A DNA stretch of 64,000 bases from Symbiodinium sp. CCMP2592 (Eukaryota > Sar > Dinophyceae > Suessiales > Symbiodiniaceae): contig CAJNDT010000007.1 of assembly GCA_905221615.1 (NCBI GenBank), positions 124,001 to 188,000 of the forward strand, read 5' to 3'. The translations under genes were made by a program, and so were the position numbers. This document shows positions 40,742 through 52,310 of the stretch, piece after piece (positions within the stretch are counted from its first letter, which is position 1; each line of letters starts with the position of its first letter). The notes beneath the pieces were generated by a model. That model ran no database searches, was not told where the DNA came from, and saw only the letters and a list, made by a program, of their open reading frames with translations.

Positions 40742-43700
40742 GGAAAATCGGCAGGATTTTTCTTATCTGCTGACATGTAGTGCAATGGTTTTGGTGGATG
40801 TAAGTTTTCCCCTTGTCCAGGGAGCAACAGGTGGCAGGCTTGGTCAGGACTCTGAGGACTGGCTAGGTCAAATGTCTAGGCCCAGGCTCCATGCAGGTGA
40901 CAGCTGATGCATTTTTTCTTTGTCACGAGAAAAACGCATTGGGGTCCTTATCGGGATTCTTAGCCAGGGTTAAGGTGCGGACGGGGTGCCTCCCCGACCC
41001 GCACACCTTGCAATGATTGGTTTACCGGATGCGACACGGGCTGCTGAGCTCAGGAGGAAGGGCGAGGAGACCCAATGAAGCCAGGTCTGCGAGCAGGTCT
41101 GAGTTGCGGATCAGCCGCAGGCCCCTAGCCTGACAGTTCGGACGGATTTCCACATACGGGATTTCCATGCCGGGACATCCCACGAGCTTGGGGATAAAAG
41201 CGCAGGAGCTGCAGCTGTGGCTTTCACCGAAGCTTGCCCAGACACCTGCCGACGTTTCAGCGACCATGGCAGCTAGCAACGACTGGCTCACAGCTCTAAA
41301 GAGCCATGGCCGAAGGGCAAAGAGCACCCGTGAACTCTTCCGGGCACAATTCCACAACACTCAATGAGATGTAGCATCATGCAACTCACAAGACACAAGT
41401 AGATCCTGTTGGTGCGGTGTCGCCTTTGAGCATCATGAAACCTTGCGGAGCAAAGCCGGCATTGAGGCGCAGCGCAACAGCATCTTCCTTTCAATGCCGT
41501 GTGTTGTTTCTAGATCCAGAAGAATAGAAGCTCGAAAGCCACCACCGTTTGCTGTGTGCCTCCTGCCAAGACTTGGTTTTTGGAACTCTTGCAATTTCGG
41601 AGCTTCTCACTCTTGTTTGTATCTTTATATGTTGTGTTCTTCAATTCTTCGATGTAAGTCTGTGTTGTTGGGCGGAATATAACACCCTGCCAGGCAGTTT
41701 GCCTTGTCATGTGGTGCCGGCCTCTGTGCAGGGTTCCAGTTGGACGGTTGTGCAACCTGCAGTTGATGCGTCGGTCCCTCAAGTGCTGAGAGCAGTCCAA
41801 GCTGTGCGAACCCACGGCATGAAGGGCCCTTCTAAGCGTCTTAGGAGATGCGCCGGACGCCTCGCTGGCTTTTCTTTCTGCAGGCAGGAGCTGGCATTGT
41901 GTTGACTGCTGGACCACTCGCAGCTTCAGGTGGCTTCAGGTGTTGATACTGGTACTCTGTCTACCTTCACTTTCCTCTAGGACTTTCCAGACTAACATGA
42001 CGGATCTTTGGAGTGGCTTTCGCTTCTTGCTTTTTCGCATGGGAAGCTGCCGGCGGAGCGCTGCTTGACTGGCCTCGCCAGTTGTTGCCCAGGTGCTTCG
42101 TGCTTCCAGCCAACAGGTGCGGATGTGCTCATAGGACATAGAAGGATCTTTGGAAATAACTTTGGGTGTTCAGGAACCAGGTATATAAACTGTACATCAC
42201 AGCGATGGCTCAACCCAATTTGGCTGAGAACTGCTTTGCTTCTTCTGCCCGCCTGGCCAGTTCAGTCTGACAGTGTCCGGGCGCGTGATTGCGGGTGGAA
42301 CCGGCGGAAGTACTTGCTTGGAGCCCAGCAGGCTTCAGGCAGCCAGATGCGTTCGTTTCTCCATCGTGTGCTGAGGCACGACTTCGGGGAGCACCGCTGA
42401 CCATCTCGGTGAGCCAGCTGCATCCTCGGAGTTAGAAGTGAGCCGCACGCGAGGATGGAGCTGCAGGCTGCAGGCATAGGTCGCATGTCAAACATGTCGT
42501 TTGCAGTTGCAAGCCCCGCTGGCATGGGCGCTTTTCGTGAAGCAGCCGAACTATGAGCGTGCATTCGTTTATGGTTTGTCATGTCGCAGCCCATCGATTG
42601 TAGCCATTTGGCCAGCGAGTAGCGTCTTCAGTTACTGATCGACTTAAGTCAACTGTGACGAGGTGACCTAGGCACGTGGCAAGCAACACGACACCATGGT
42701 GTGGTCGAGAGGCATCTACCACCTCAAACCATGTAGACCGCAGGCAGCGTTGGATTGACAAGGTCACCTGCCCTGGCATGTGTGATGGTTGCGTGTAGGT
42801 ATGAAGACAGACAACAAGAAGCTCTGATACGCTCAAGGCCCACAAGCACGAAGAAGCGATGTTGAGACTCCAGCTATGGTCGCCCTGGCACCAGCGAGCA
42901 CGGCAAAAGGCAAGTAATTCACCTTGCTGTGCAGCTTCGCGCGAAGTTGAAGAGCAGACAACAGGTAAGCTCTGTCAATGGCAGGCTTTGCGAACTGCAG
43001 GTTGTACAAACATCAACGCACGTAACTCTAATGCAAGGTTCACGCTTCTTGCGCAATAGTCATCGAGAGGCCTCGCATCCTCGGCACTCTGTCTTGCAGG
43101 GCCGGCACACCGGCTACCGCCGCAGGCGCATTTTGCCTCGGATTGCAGTGACGGGCCTCTCTTTCCCCATGTACGCTGAGCTGCCGAAGCTGCTGGCCTG
43201 GGTGCAGCAGGTGGCATTGGAGCAAGCTGCCAAGGCTGCAGAAGTCCTGGAGGCAGGGTGCCCTACAGACATCGGCGAAGGCCGAACGGGCAGAGGGGGT
43301 TTGCCACACTCTTCAGGCAGATGCATTCGCACTGCTGGCCAGGAAGGTGGGTCTGAGGGAGCCAGTCCGGAGCATAAGGTGGGGTTTCCATCATTTGCGC
43401 GTGGTTTCTTGAGGCAGAACAGATGCCCAAGGAGGTGGCCGGCCTTGACACAACGTGGTTCAAGGGCGTTTCGTACGAGGCGTGCGATGCACCAGTGGTT
43501 TCAAGCAGTCGAGTTCACTTCTGAAAGGTGGACGGCCGCGGCCGGTCCGGGCTGCTTGAGGACGCGTGACGACTCAAGCTTCGAATCGGATGTTCGCGTA
43601 AAGGAATGCAATATGATGCAGTTGGACTGGCGTAGAATATATGAGCGTGTGCTATTGAGGCCAGTGCGCACCGCATCGCGCCCTTGAGGACCTCCGGTAC

Positions 43701-46700
43701 TACTCGTTCAGCAGAAACGGCTCGCACATTCTGGAGGCCAACTCAAGGTTCAATGGTGTCACGCATGCTGCTGCAGTTACCGCTGCGAAGTAGAACTCGC
43801 CGTGGTGGCCGTCCTTGTGTTCCAGAGATAACACTCTGGCAAGCCCACCAAAGTCCACACTGCACGAAGCAAACTTACATAGCCTACATCCACGAAGATC
43901 TGCACATCAATCAATGTTGACAGCACGTCTTGGCCTGAAGACCCAGATGATCCAAATGTCAACATGAAAAAGACCAGCGAGCAACCAGACCAGACTGGAT
44001 CCGGGAGTTTCGGCTTCCAATCCAAAAGTGGAAGGCGATAAGCTTCCCTGTGAGTTGTCTCGACAGGCCTATCGCCAAATCTCTGGCAACTTTTTGGGCC
44101 CGCTGACGATCGCAGAGGGCAGAACCTGGGAGCCAAGAATTGTGACGCTGAAGGGCGCGAGAACACATCCGAATTGCGTTAAGAAAACAAGAAAAACAAA
44201 GGTATAAGATGTTGAACATAAGATGTTGCGCACCCCGTGACTGATTCAGGAAATGCTTTCCACATTCGGACCTTGTTCCATTTCTGGGAGCAGCTGACTG
44301 CCGCTGAAGCAGCTCGCGGCCAGCGAGTCTCGCCAAGAAGGTCTTGGCAGTTTTTGAGTTTTCTGAGCGGGCTGAGCTTGAGCTGCAGACGACGCTGTGG
44401 TGTGAGGCTACAAGTACTGGATATTTGCGCGCTTGGATTGGCTGTGGCTTGCACTGCCACCCGCTTTGTCCACCTTTCAACGAGCTGATCCAGCTGCTGT
44501 GTGGATTCCAGACGGGCAGGACTTGGTGTGCCTGAAATGTGCGTTTGCAATGCGAATCTCAGTCTTAGTTCGGGTGTGAGGACTGGGATGGCATCAACGA
44601 CCGCTTTGCCGTGGTACCGCGGAGGTATGCAAAGCCATACTTTGGCAGGTGGCCTTGGCTAGTGAACGGCAGTCTGCTTCCGATGATGCTTCGAGCCGCC
44701 ACGCGCAGTCGCTCTGAACTGTCTCCTGACCTCTATCGTGGCCCAGAGTGGTCCCTGCTTGCTGCGTTGCACTGGTATCGGGTTCCAGTCCGGCGCTTTG
44801 GGTCCACAGGAGCGGTGCTTTGCCTGGGCGGCCGTCGTGCGAAGTACGGGCGCTGCACGCGGCGAAAGAGACCAAGCGATCCGTCGTATAAGTACAGCGG
44901 CGAGGTCAGTGAATCATCTGCAGCTTGCCTTGCCTGTAAAATTTTGACGTTTTTGAGGTCTGCTCCCATAAGTACCCCCAGAGTTAAACTGCCTCATCTC
45001 GTCGCGAAGCCTTCAGCCGGCTCAAGGGAGACCAGTGCAGCCCTCAACCGACTTAGGGCTGAGGGTTTATCAGTCTGGCTGCCTCCCAGGGTCCTTGGGG
45101 TGTTGTCTGTTCGGTTCGATGGAAAAGGAGTCGACATTCTTGCAGCAACGGCCAAAAGGAAGAAGATTCTTTTATTGTGGCCCGGTATAGGTTTCGTTGA
45201 GGTACTTTAAGCTGCAGCCGCCACAGGGATTGGGCCGAATTGTGCTCTTGACAGAGAGGTGACGGAGCCATGAACGGCAAGGTCAAACGTCAAAGCGACA
45301 CTCATCGCCACAGCCTCGTGGGCACGTTGTTTGGCTCCGTCCGGAAGTCGAAATGTTGGAATCCCACTGGTGGAAGTCGACGTTCCAGTAAAAAAGAATT
45401 CAGCATGAGACCCGGAGAGCTCGTGTTGTACTTCAAGAGTGAAGATGAAAATTAGACGAGGAAGCTTTGGAGAAGCCACTCGAAAGCCAAGACATGCTCT
45501 GAATCAGCAGAATGAAGGCTTAGTATTAGTAGGAAAGTCCACTTAGGGATGACTGTAAGCGCTTGGAGCCCAAGGCAAACGTTCTACTGCTGCGAGACGG
45601 CTGGACCTGTGGCGCAGTGGTTTAGACAGTATTTGCAAAGTGTCTACGGTGTACGGGTGCTGGTTGATGCTGCAGTAGCCTCACAAGCGTGCTGTGGAGC
45701 TGAACAGCATGTAGAGATTGTTTGGCCGGGAACCTTGAGTTTTAACTCCCTAGCACCGAGGGTCCTTGACTCCTCGATGAGTTTCTCTCGCAAGGACCTG
45801 GCGCTTCTTGGCCTCACCACGCCTCGAGCCCCCCTGCTTCGACCAGGCCGAAATGGTTTGGAAACGGTTTCATTCTACCCGCTTCGGCGCCCAAGGGCAT
45901 ACTACTACTCCATGATGCAAAGACGAGCCTGCAGCGGCAAGTTTCACATGACAGCGGGCTCCGCTTGCCATGATCAGGACGGGGACGAAAAGTGGTGCTG
46001 CAGCACTCAGCATGGAGTTGCAGGCCATTGCCAGCCCTTCCTTTTCAGGCATGGTTCCATCCATTCTCTTGCGCAACCTGCTAAACAGAATAAACGAGTG
46101 GCTTCAACTCCAAAAGCTGCTTCAGGCTGGAATTGTGACCGCCGCACAGCTACTGCAGTTTCCATCCGAGTGGCATTACTCCCGACGTCAGGGGTGGTGA
46201 CAAGTTGGAGTCTTTGGATTGCTACGTAGCAGTTGCGAGCATGTGCCCGAGAACATGTGTGCGCAGGCAACGCAAAATGCTGGACCGATGCACGACGGCT
46301 GCAAGCACATTCCCCATGCCACCGACAACAATCACACGTTGCAGATCGTTGCAGTATCAGTTAAAAGCAAAAACATAGACGGTGCAGAAATGTGCAGAAG
46401 CAGCCAGGACCGGGTAGCCCCGTGTGTTCTGTGGGGCTTGTTCTCGCGTGCGACCGAGACTCAACAGCAGTAGTGAGTGCCATTTTTGATCTGAGGTCTA
46501 CAACTACGGCCGCTGCTGCCTGGATCGACCTGCCGGGCTGTTTGCAGCTCTGCACTTTTATGTAAGTTAATCTCTTGTTCCTACTCTCAGCCACGAAAGC
46601 CTGCCGAAGCCCAAGTGTGTGCAGGTGCTACCCAGTCCAGAGGCTGCCGAGGCGTCTCGGTCGCAGATCAGGCTTCCCCTTCCCAGGGGGTTGGTGTACT

Positions 46701-47639
46701 CTACGCCACAGTCTCCAGCAGAATGGTCCAAAGGAGAGTCAGCCCATTCAACAAAAGCCAGCTGCGCCGAGGCCATTCTGACCTCCGGCCAGTTTCCATA
46801 TTGTTGGAACATCGTCGAAGCTGTGCAGCGATGTCTTGGACGGGAGGATCTGGAGCTTCTTGCGAACACAAGCGCGGAATGAAAAGGTCACTCAGCAGTC
46901 AGTTTGCCAGTGCTTGTTCGGTCAGCCTCGCCTGTTGCACGTGCACGACATGCTTGTTTTTGTTGATCTTTCCTGTGTCAACAAAGACGAGTTATGAGTC
47001 ATGAGCCCCTGCCCCCTCTAGAGCTTTGCACAAGTTGATCGGCTCCATGCAACACTTCCGGAAATTCATTGCTTTTCCCAAGGATGACAATGCGGACAGT
47101 CGCTCTTGTGGATTTTCTATTGGGCTTAGTGCTGGGCTACTGTACGGCTCTAGAAAGGGGAGATCGGCTGTTGCTAAGGACCGGCACACCACTGAAGCGA
47201 AGTGATACCTGCAATGGTTTCTACAACCAGCGCACATGTGTTCTACAACCAGCGCACATGTGTAACCGTGGCTCTCAACAGCACTTCTTTGCAGCTGCAT
47301 AAGATGCGGAGCGGTTCATGCTTGAACATGCAGATACGGCTGGTCCAAGTATGTTGAAAGTGACAGTGAGGTCGATGTTGCGAGCCCGGCCAGTTAGTTC
47401 GGACAGAAACGGGCAGGAACGTTGAGGTATTGAGCTAGCATCGTCCTTTGGTGGATACTGATTGTCATAGTCCTGAGTGACCGGTGGTGATTTGGCTGGG
47501 TGTGTGCCAGGCCAGCGGCCCAGGTGGCGACATCTATGTCCTTGACAAGGCCGTGTAAGCTGTGCAGTTGTGCCAAGTACGCAGGCACGTGTTGGTTTGG
47601 ATAGGCAGAGAAAATCGAAAAGTCAAAAGACTTCGACTC
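40742..47639. other. Gene-poor stretch, no recognisable gene
   Basis: Open frames of up to about 250 aa on both strands lack domains. A + strand segment 46619-46882 has somewhat coding-like composition (ends ...VQRCLGREDLELLANTSAE) and follows a CTCTCAG acceptor-like site near 46591, but this is too weak to call. A 22-bp tandem duplication lies at 47219-47262. Confidence 0.4.
47219..47262. repeat. 22-bp unit duplicated in tandem
   Basis: Positions 47219-47240 and 47241-47262 are identical (unit begins TTCTACAACCAG and ends GCACATGTG). Same unit length as the duplications at 865 and 48053, but unrelated in sequence. Confidence 0.9.
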
Positions 47640-47905
47640 AGTTTTGGACTTTTCTGCTTTTAGTGTTTTCACTTGTTCTTTTATTCTGCTTTTCGACTTT
47701 CGACTGTTCCAGTGGTTCTGCGCTTTTTTGCGCGTTTCGGTGCCTTTCGGGTTTTTCGACCCCTTTTTGATTTTTCGCGTTTGCTTGCGCTTTTCGACTT
47801 TCTCGGAACGAATCGCATTTTTAGACTTTCTGTACTTCTAGTCTTTTTGCGTTTCGACTTTTCGCGTTTTTCTGAGCTTTTCATTTCGCTGCACTTTCAG
47901 ATGTT
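47640..47905. repeat. Degenerate CTTTTCG-rich low-complexity block 1
   Basis: Many imperfect copies of (GA)CTTTTCG / GCGTTTTTC-type words on the + strand give a strongly T-rich strand bias. A second block of the same character is at 49005-49255. Translations give Phe/Leu/Ser-rich nonsense in all frames. Confidence 0.7.
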
Positions 47906-49004
47906 CTCAGGTGTTATGGGTGTTCATACAAGAGCTCCAGGCTAGGCTCGGGGAAGGCTTAGCTGGCTTGGCCAGGAGGCCGGGATACACCTGTGCAGTT
48001 GTTCCATGCTTATGTGCAGCCCCAAAGCTAGACTCGCGCTAGTGGAAAAATCGTGCAACTGTAGGAAGGTCTACGTGCAACTGTAGGAAGGCCTACAGGG
48101 CGAGGCCAGAGGTAGGCTGAGGCAGCAGTAAAACGAGTACTGTAGCTGTCGGCCGTAGTCATAGTAGTACTGTCACACTAGTCGTGGCATTTCTACCATT
48201 TCGATTTCGGGTTCCGCCCAAGCCGCCAATAAGTAGCAAGGTTTCGGTTTAGGCGAACTCTTCAAGTGTGCTCTTTCAACGGTGTTTGTCAATTTGGTTT
48301 TTCACACAAGTACGAAAGAAGCCAACGCATCTGGAGTTGTGGGATGCTGTTCGGGTCTTAGGAGCCGCCCACCTGCATGTTTCAAGCCAGGAGGTGTTTT
48401 CCATCTTGTTTTCTCAAAACACCCAGACGCAGCAGAAACATAATATGAAGTTCTCTATTGCTCGGTGTTGGCATACTTCGGCTATTTTTGAGCAGGCTTG
48501 CAAAAGACCGACTCAAATTGCAGTGATTTTGCTTCCGCGAAGCACCCAACACGAACGGAGACCCAAAAAGCAACGTTCAATGAGTTTTGAAAATTTCGTG
48601 CGTCCGCAAGCACCCAAGACTGAGCAAGACGGGTCTAAGGAGCCAACCAAGAACCTTATGCGCGCCAGATTGCAATGGTTTTTGGATCATTTGGAGCATC
48701 AAGGAAGCCATAATCATTTTGAAATTTCTGGTTTCAGAAATCTTGAATGGCAACTTGCGATTGTCAATGACTTCGGAGCATCTCGTGAATCTAGTGGTTA
48801 CGACAGCACTGAGAGGTGCACAAGGCACGCATTTGGGCCTGCTTTTCGGGTCTCATCCGAGCAGCCACCAAGTGTCCAAAACATAGATGTTTTTGGCTGA
48901 ACTGGGTCTTCCGGTCAGCTCCGTAATATTTGACCAGACTTGTTGCGTCTTCTGCCGGGGTTCTGAGTGTTCAGATGTTGTTAGCATTTTCGATCGTTTT
49001 CGAT
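47906..49004. other. No recognised gene between the two CTTTTCG blocks
   Basis: This stretch holds a 22-bp tandem repeat (48053-48096) and a 210-aa + strand open frame (48268-48900) that is rich in Gln, His, Arg and Lys and has no recognisable domain. Being bracketed by two similar low-complexity blocks, it could be an inserted segment or simply lie between remnants of one expanded repeat. Confidence 0.35.
48053..48096. repeat. 22-bp unit duplicated in tandem (one mismatch)
   Basis: Positions 48053-48074 and 48075-48096 share GTGCAACTGTAGGAAGG and differ only at one T/C position near the end (TCTAC vs CCTAC). Confidence 0.9.
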
Positions 49005-49255
49005 GTTTGGAGTTCTCGACTTGTCGTGTTTCGCTGTAAGTTGCGCATTTTGCTTATTTGTGCTTTGCTGTTCGACTTTTGACTTTTCGTTTATTGCTGC
49101 ACTTTTGGACTTTTCAACTTTTCGCTGGATTTCTAGACTTTTCGCCCTTTCTGGTTTTCAGGTTTTCTGCTTTTCGCGTCGAATCTTTATCCAGTGTAAC
49201 TTTTCGACGTTTCGCTTTTCTGTTTTTCGCGTGCCGTTTGGCATTCTCTGCTTAT
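49005..49255. repeat. Degenerate CTTTTCG-rich low-complexity block 2
   Basis: Repeated words such as GACTTTTCG, AACTTTTCGCT and GCTTTTCGCG, the same character and orientation as 47640-47905. Confidence 0.7.
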
Positions 49256-52200
49256 CTGGGCCGACAGCCACTCACGAACACAGTTGTGTGCGTGGGTCAT
49301 CTGCAACCTCAGTGGGGCAGCGGCGTCATGCTCACCCACGGCGTACCAGCCCCGCGAAGACAAATAGACTCCAACGTCGGTCGATCCAAGGCGTGCTCTC
49401 GAGCGGGAGCCTTTGGGGTGACGGCTGCGAACGTCGACGTGAAGCCAATGTAGAGAAGCAGACAGCAGATGTGTTCTAGAGTCTAGGGGTATGCCGTGGA
49501 TTCTTTCGGCCATTTTGTGCCGAGGTCACGTTGGCCAGCGTGACAGGTGGAACCTCAGGCGGTGGCGTGGTTGTTGCAGTGTCCTGAGCGCAGTCTCGAC
49601 ACGACTGTAACCGTTGGATCCGCAGGCCTCAAGGCTCGAACACCTTAATCCATACTTGATGCAGAACTTGTGGCGCTGAGGCTGGCGGTTCCCAGGGCTC
49701 TTTCCTTTCGAATCTGTTCTTTCCGGAGGCCTGTCAGGGGTGCGCATCATCAACATCGGTGGCGTGGCTTTTGCACAGGAAGCCACAGAAATCATGTCAT
49801 TCTGCAGCAGGCACTGGCGTTCGATGACGCGTCCGGTCTCCCTGGCTCCATTACATGTTTCCAGCAGTATAAGTCTAAGTCCAGCATATTAACTATCAAC
49901 TCCGATGCTAATGTGAACTCCGGCTGAAAGATACCGCGCTGGGTAGGTTTGCGGCCTGTCTCATGGAACATCTTTGCGTAGGGTGTCGTGCTGGCGCCGT
50001 GACACTTCCGCCTGAAGCAGTGGTGGGACGGCTGCCTCTGCTAGGGCAGCTGTACATTGCCGACACCCAGAATCACCGGGCCGCGATGCAAGTGTCTGAC
50101 GCGCTGAGACCCTCCTGTGCAGTCTCCGGACTGTCGACAGATCCGAGTTTTGCATGTTTCGCTGGGCTCACGAACTCCATGGAATGGACACCTCGAGTGT
50201 GCATGCAACACCGAGGTGCTTCGCTGGATTCCCAGCGGTTCTTCTGGAACGGCCGTGGCAGGCGTCCCGGAAGCCCGGGATACATGCATTCCATACATGT
50301 CTTAAGTCAAGCACGTTGTAGATGTATGCAAATAGTCGCCGGCCAGTCCCTGAACTTGAGGTCGATGGTGGCCCGGGCACAGATGCAGGCTGCTTTGGCT
50401 CGCTGCTCTCTTGGTATTGCCTTGATCCACATGTATCGAGTTTTCTTTAGCCGTTTCGCCCAAACCACCTGATGCATTAACGCGCATCCGCAGAAAAAAG
50501 TGGACAGGAAAGCTGAACTTTCCCTCTGGAGTGACCCTGGCGAACGGTGGGTGGCCAAGCAGGGCTTGAGAACCTCCTCTATTACCATACGGCTTCTGCA
50601 AGTTTCTGCATGATAATTGATGGCTTTTCTGCGTGGTCCAGGCAGGGATTGAGCTCGTGCACATACTGCCGCAGGTTGTCGTTGTCTGAAGCTACTCTGG
50701 CTCGGTGTGCAGATGCTCATGTCGTAGGGAGGGCTCACGCGCTGAACCTACACACACCAGTAAATTCAAACTCTAGCAGACACCACCACGGTTTTGTGCT
50801 TGCAATGTCTGAGGCATCATGTTTGCCGGACTCAAGCGTTTTGCTTGGGGGTTCGTCTCACTGACTTCGTCAGTCACTGGTATTGAAAAGAACCGTTCAA
50901 GATCATGAAGCCGCTAGCTTCGGGAATCATGGAGAAGAGTCAACACATCTGTAAGCCGATGCCATGTGTGGATCGGTAGATCACTTTCGCACGTGAGCGA
51001 ACAACGGCTTCTGTTTCCATTTTGCCACGAATTCAACGGCTTCCTGAAAACCGGGGAATTGCCCGCGTAGTAGGCTTCGCAATCGAAGCGTAAGCAATCA
51101 TAAACATGTGAACGGAATCCAATGTGCCGCGACGCGGCATGCCTGGCCGGTCAAGATGATGACTTACCCCGATGACGCCAGTGCGCTTGTTGGCAAGGCC
51201 AGCCCAGGATGTCAGTTTTGCAGAAGGACTTTTGGGGCACTTCGTTAGCAGCTTGAAGTCGGGAGCATCAAGAAGGTGCCTCCAACATCCAAGTCTCGTT
51301 TCGGAGCTTCGGAAGGTCCTCAACGGCCTTGACGATGGCCTGCACTCTTGGCGGCGAAGTGCGGCACCAAGGCGCCACAGTCAAGGGTTTGTCTGGGGCT
51401 TCTACGAGGCTCGCAATGCGCGGCCAGGCTGTTCCACTGCTTGCCATGCAATTTGCAGAATAGAGGGCAGGGAGCAAAATCGACAAGCAAACAAACCTAC
51501 CTACCTACCCACCTAACCGATCTACCTACCAACCTACCTACACACCACACACTACATACACACCTACCTATGCAGACACTTCACCAGGACCTTTGTCCTG
51601 AGACTGTAGTGCTTGGCTTTGCCTTGGATTTGTTCGTGCGTCTGCTCGACATCTCAACGCCCGTTGACTTGTCCCGGAGGTATTAACCCAACCGCTATGT
51701 CTTGTAATCTGAGTCTGCGACTATTCGATCCTCTCATTCGAACTCCTGAGGTCTCTTGCATATCCAAATCTTCACCTTCAAGCGAAGTCTTTCTTTGGTC
51801 TCGCGTCACTCACCGGCGCACCGATTTGTGATCTCTTGAAACTAAACCTGCAGTTGCCGATTGAAGTCCACTGCTAGCCCAGGGCCCCGGGCAGGGTTGG
51901 CCGAGACTCCGCAGTTGCTGAGCCACCTTAGAGGAGGAACCCACCCTCCCCCTAGGTTCCCTTATGCGAGCCGTGGAGCTGTTGGACTCTGCGCGATGAA
52001 TATCGGAGCAGGTCAGGCCGTACTTCAACGCTTTGTTTGGCCAGGCGCAATGTGCCAAGGCTGCCGTCGAAGCGTTGGCTCGAATCTTGCGGCAGCCATG
52101 GCCAGTGTCACGATATGGCGGTTGCTGGCCGTTCCTTGCTTCGACCGAGGATTTTCCATGTTGAACATGCCTTTGGTGTTCGGGATGGCGACCAGTTCGA

Positions 52201-52310
52201 AGAGAGCATTGCTTTAGCATTCACTCTCGTTGAGTTTCAAGTTCTCGCGATGCCCAAATTTCGAAAGTTTTAGTTGGTGCTGCGCCGGCACGAGTTTCCT
52301 GGCATCTCAG
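49256..52310. other. Gene-poor stretch upstream of glycosyltransferase gene
   Basis: No recognisable gene. A CCTA/CACA simple-sequence tract lies at about 51490-51562. The first exon of the glycosyltransferase (start codon and most of its signal peptide) should lie near the right end but was not located. Confidence 0.4.
51490..51562. repeat. CCTA / CACA microsatellite
   Basis: CCTACCTACCTACC-type repeats passing into ACACACCACACACTACAT. Resembles the simple sequence around the DIRS-like element. Confidence 0.8.

Noticed and set aside
42929-43687. 252-aa open frame as a gene
   Set aside because: No recognisable domain, mixed low-information composition, and competing open frames of similar length on the other strand.
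45549-46229. 226-aa open frame as a gene
   Set aside because: Composition is irregular, with no motif, membrane segment or repeat that would support it.
48268-48900. 210-aa open frame as a gene
   Set aside because: No recognisable domain; lies between two low-complexity blocks and lacks supporting signals, so it is mentioned only as part of that stretch.
49508-49527. GGCCATTTTGTGCCGAGG as another spliced-leader relic
   Set aside because: Only the GCCATTTTG core matches; the remaining positions disagree and no ORF follows.
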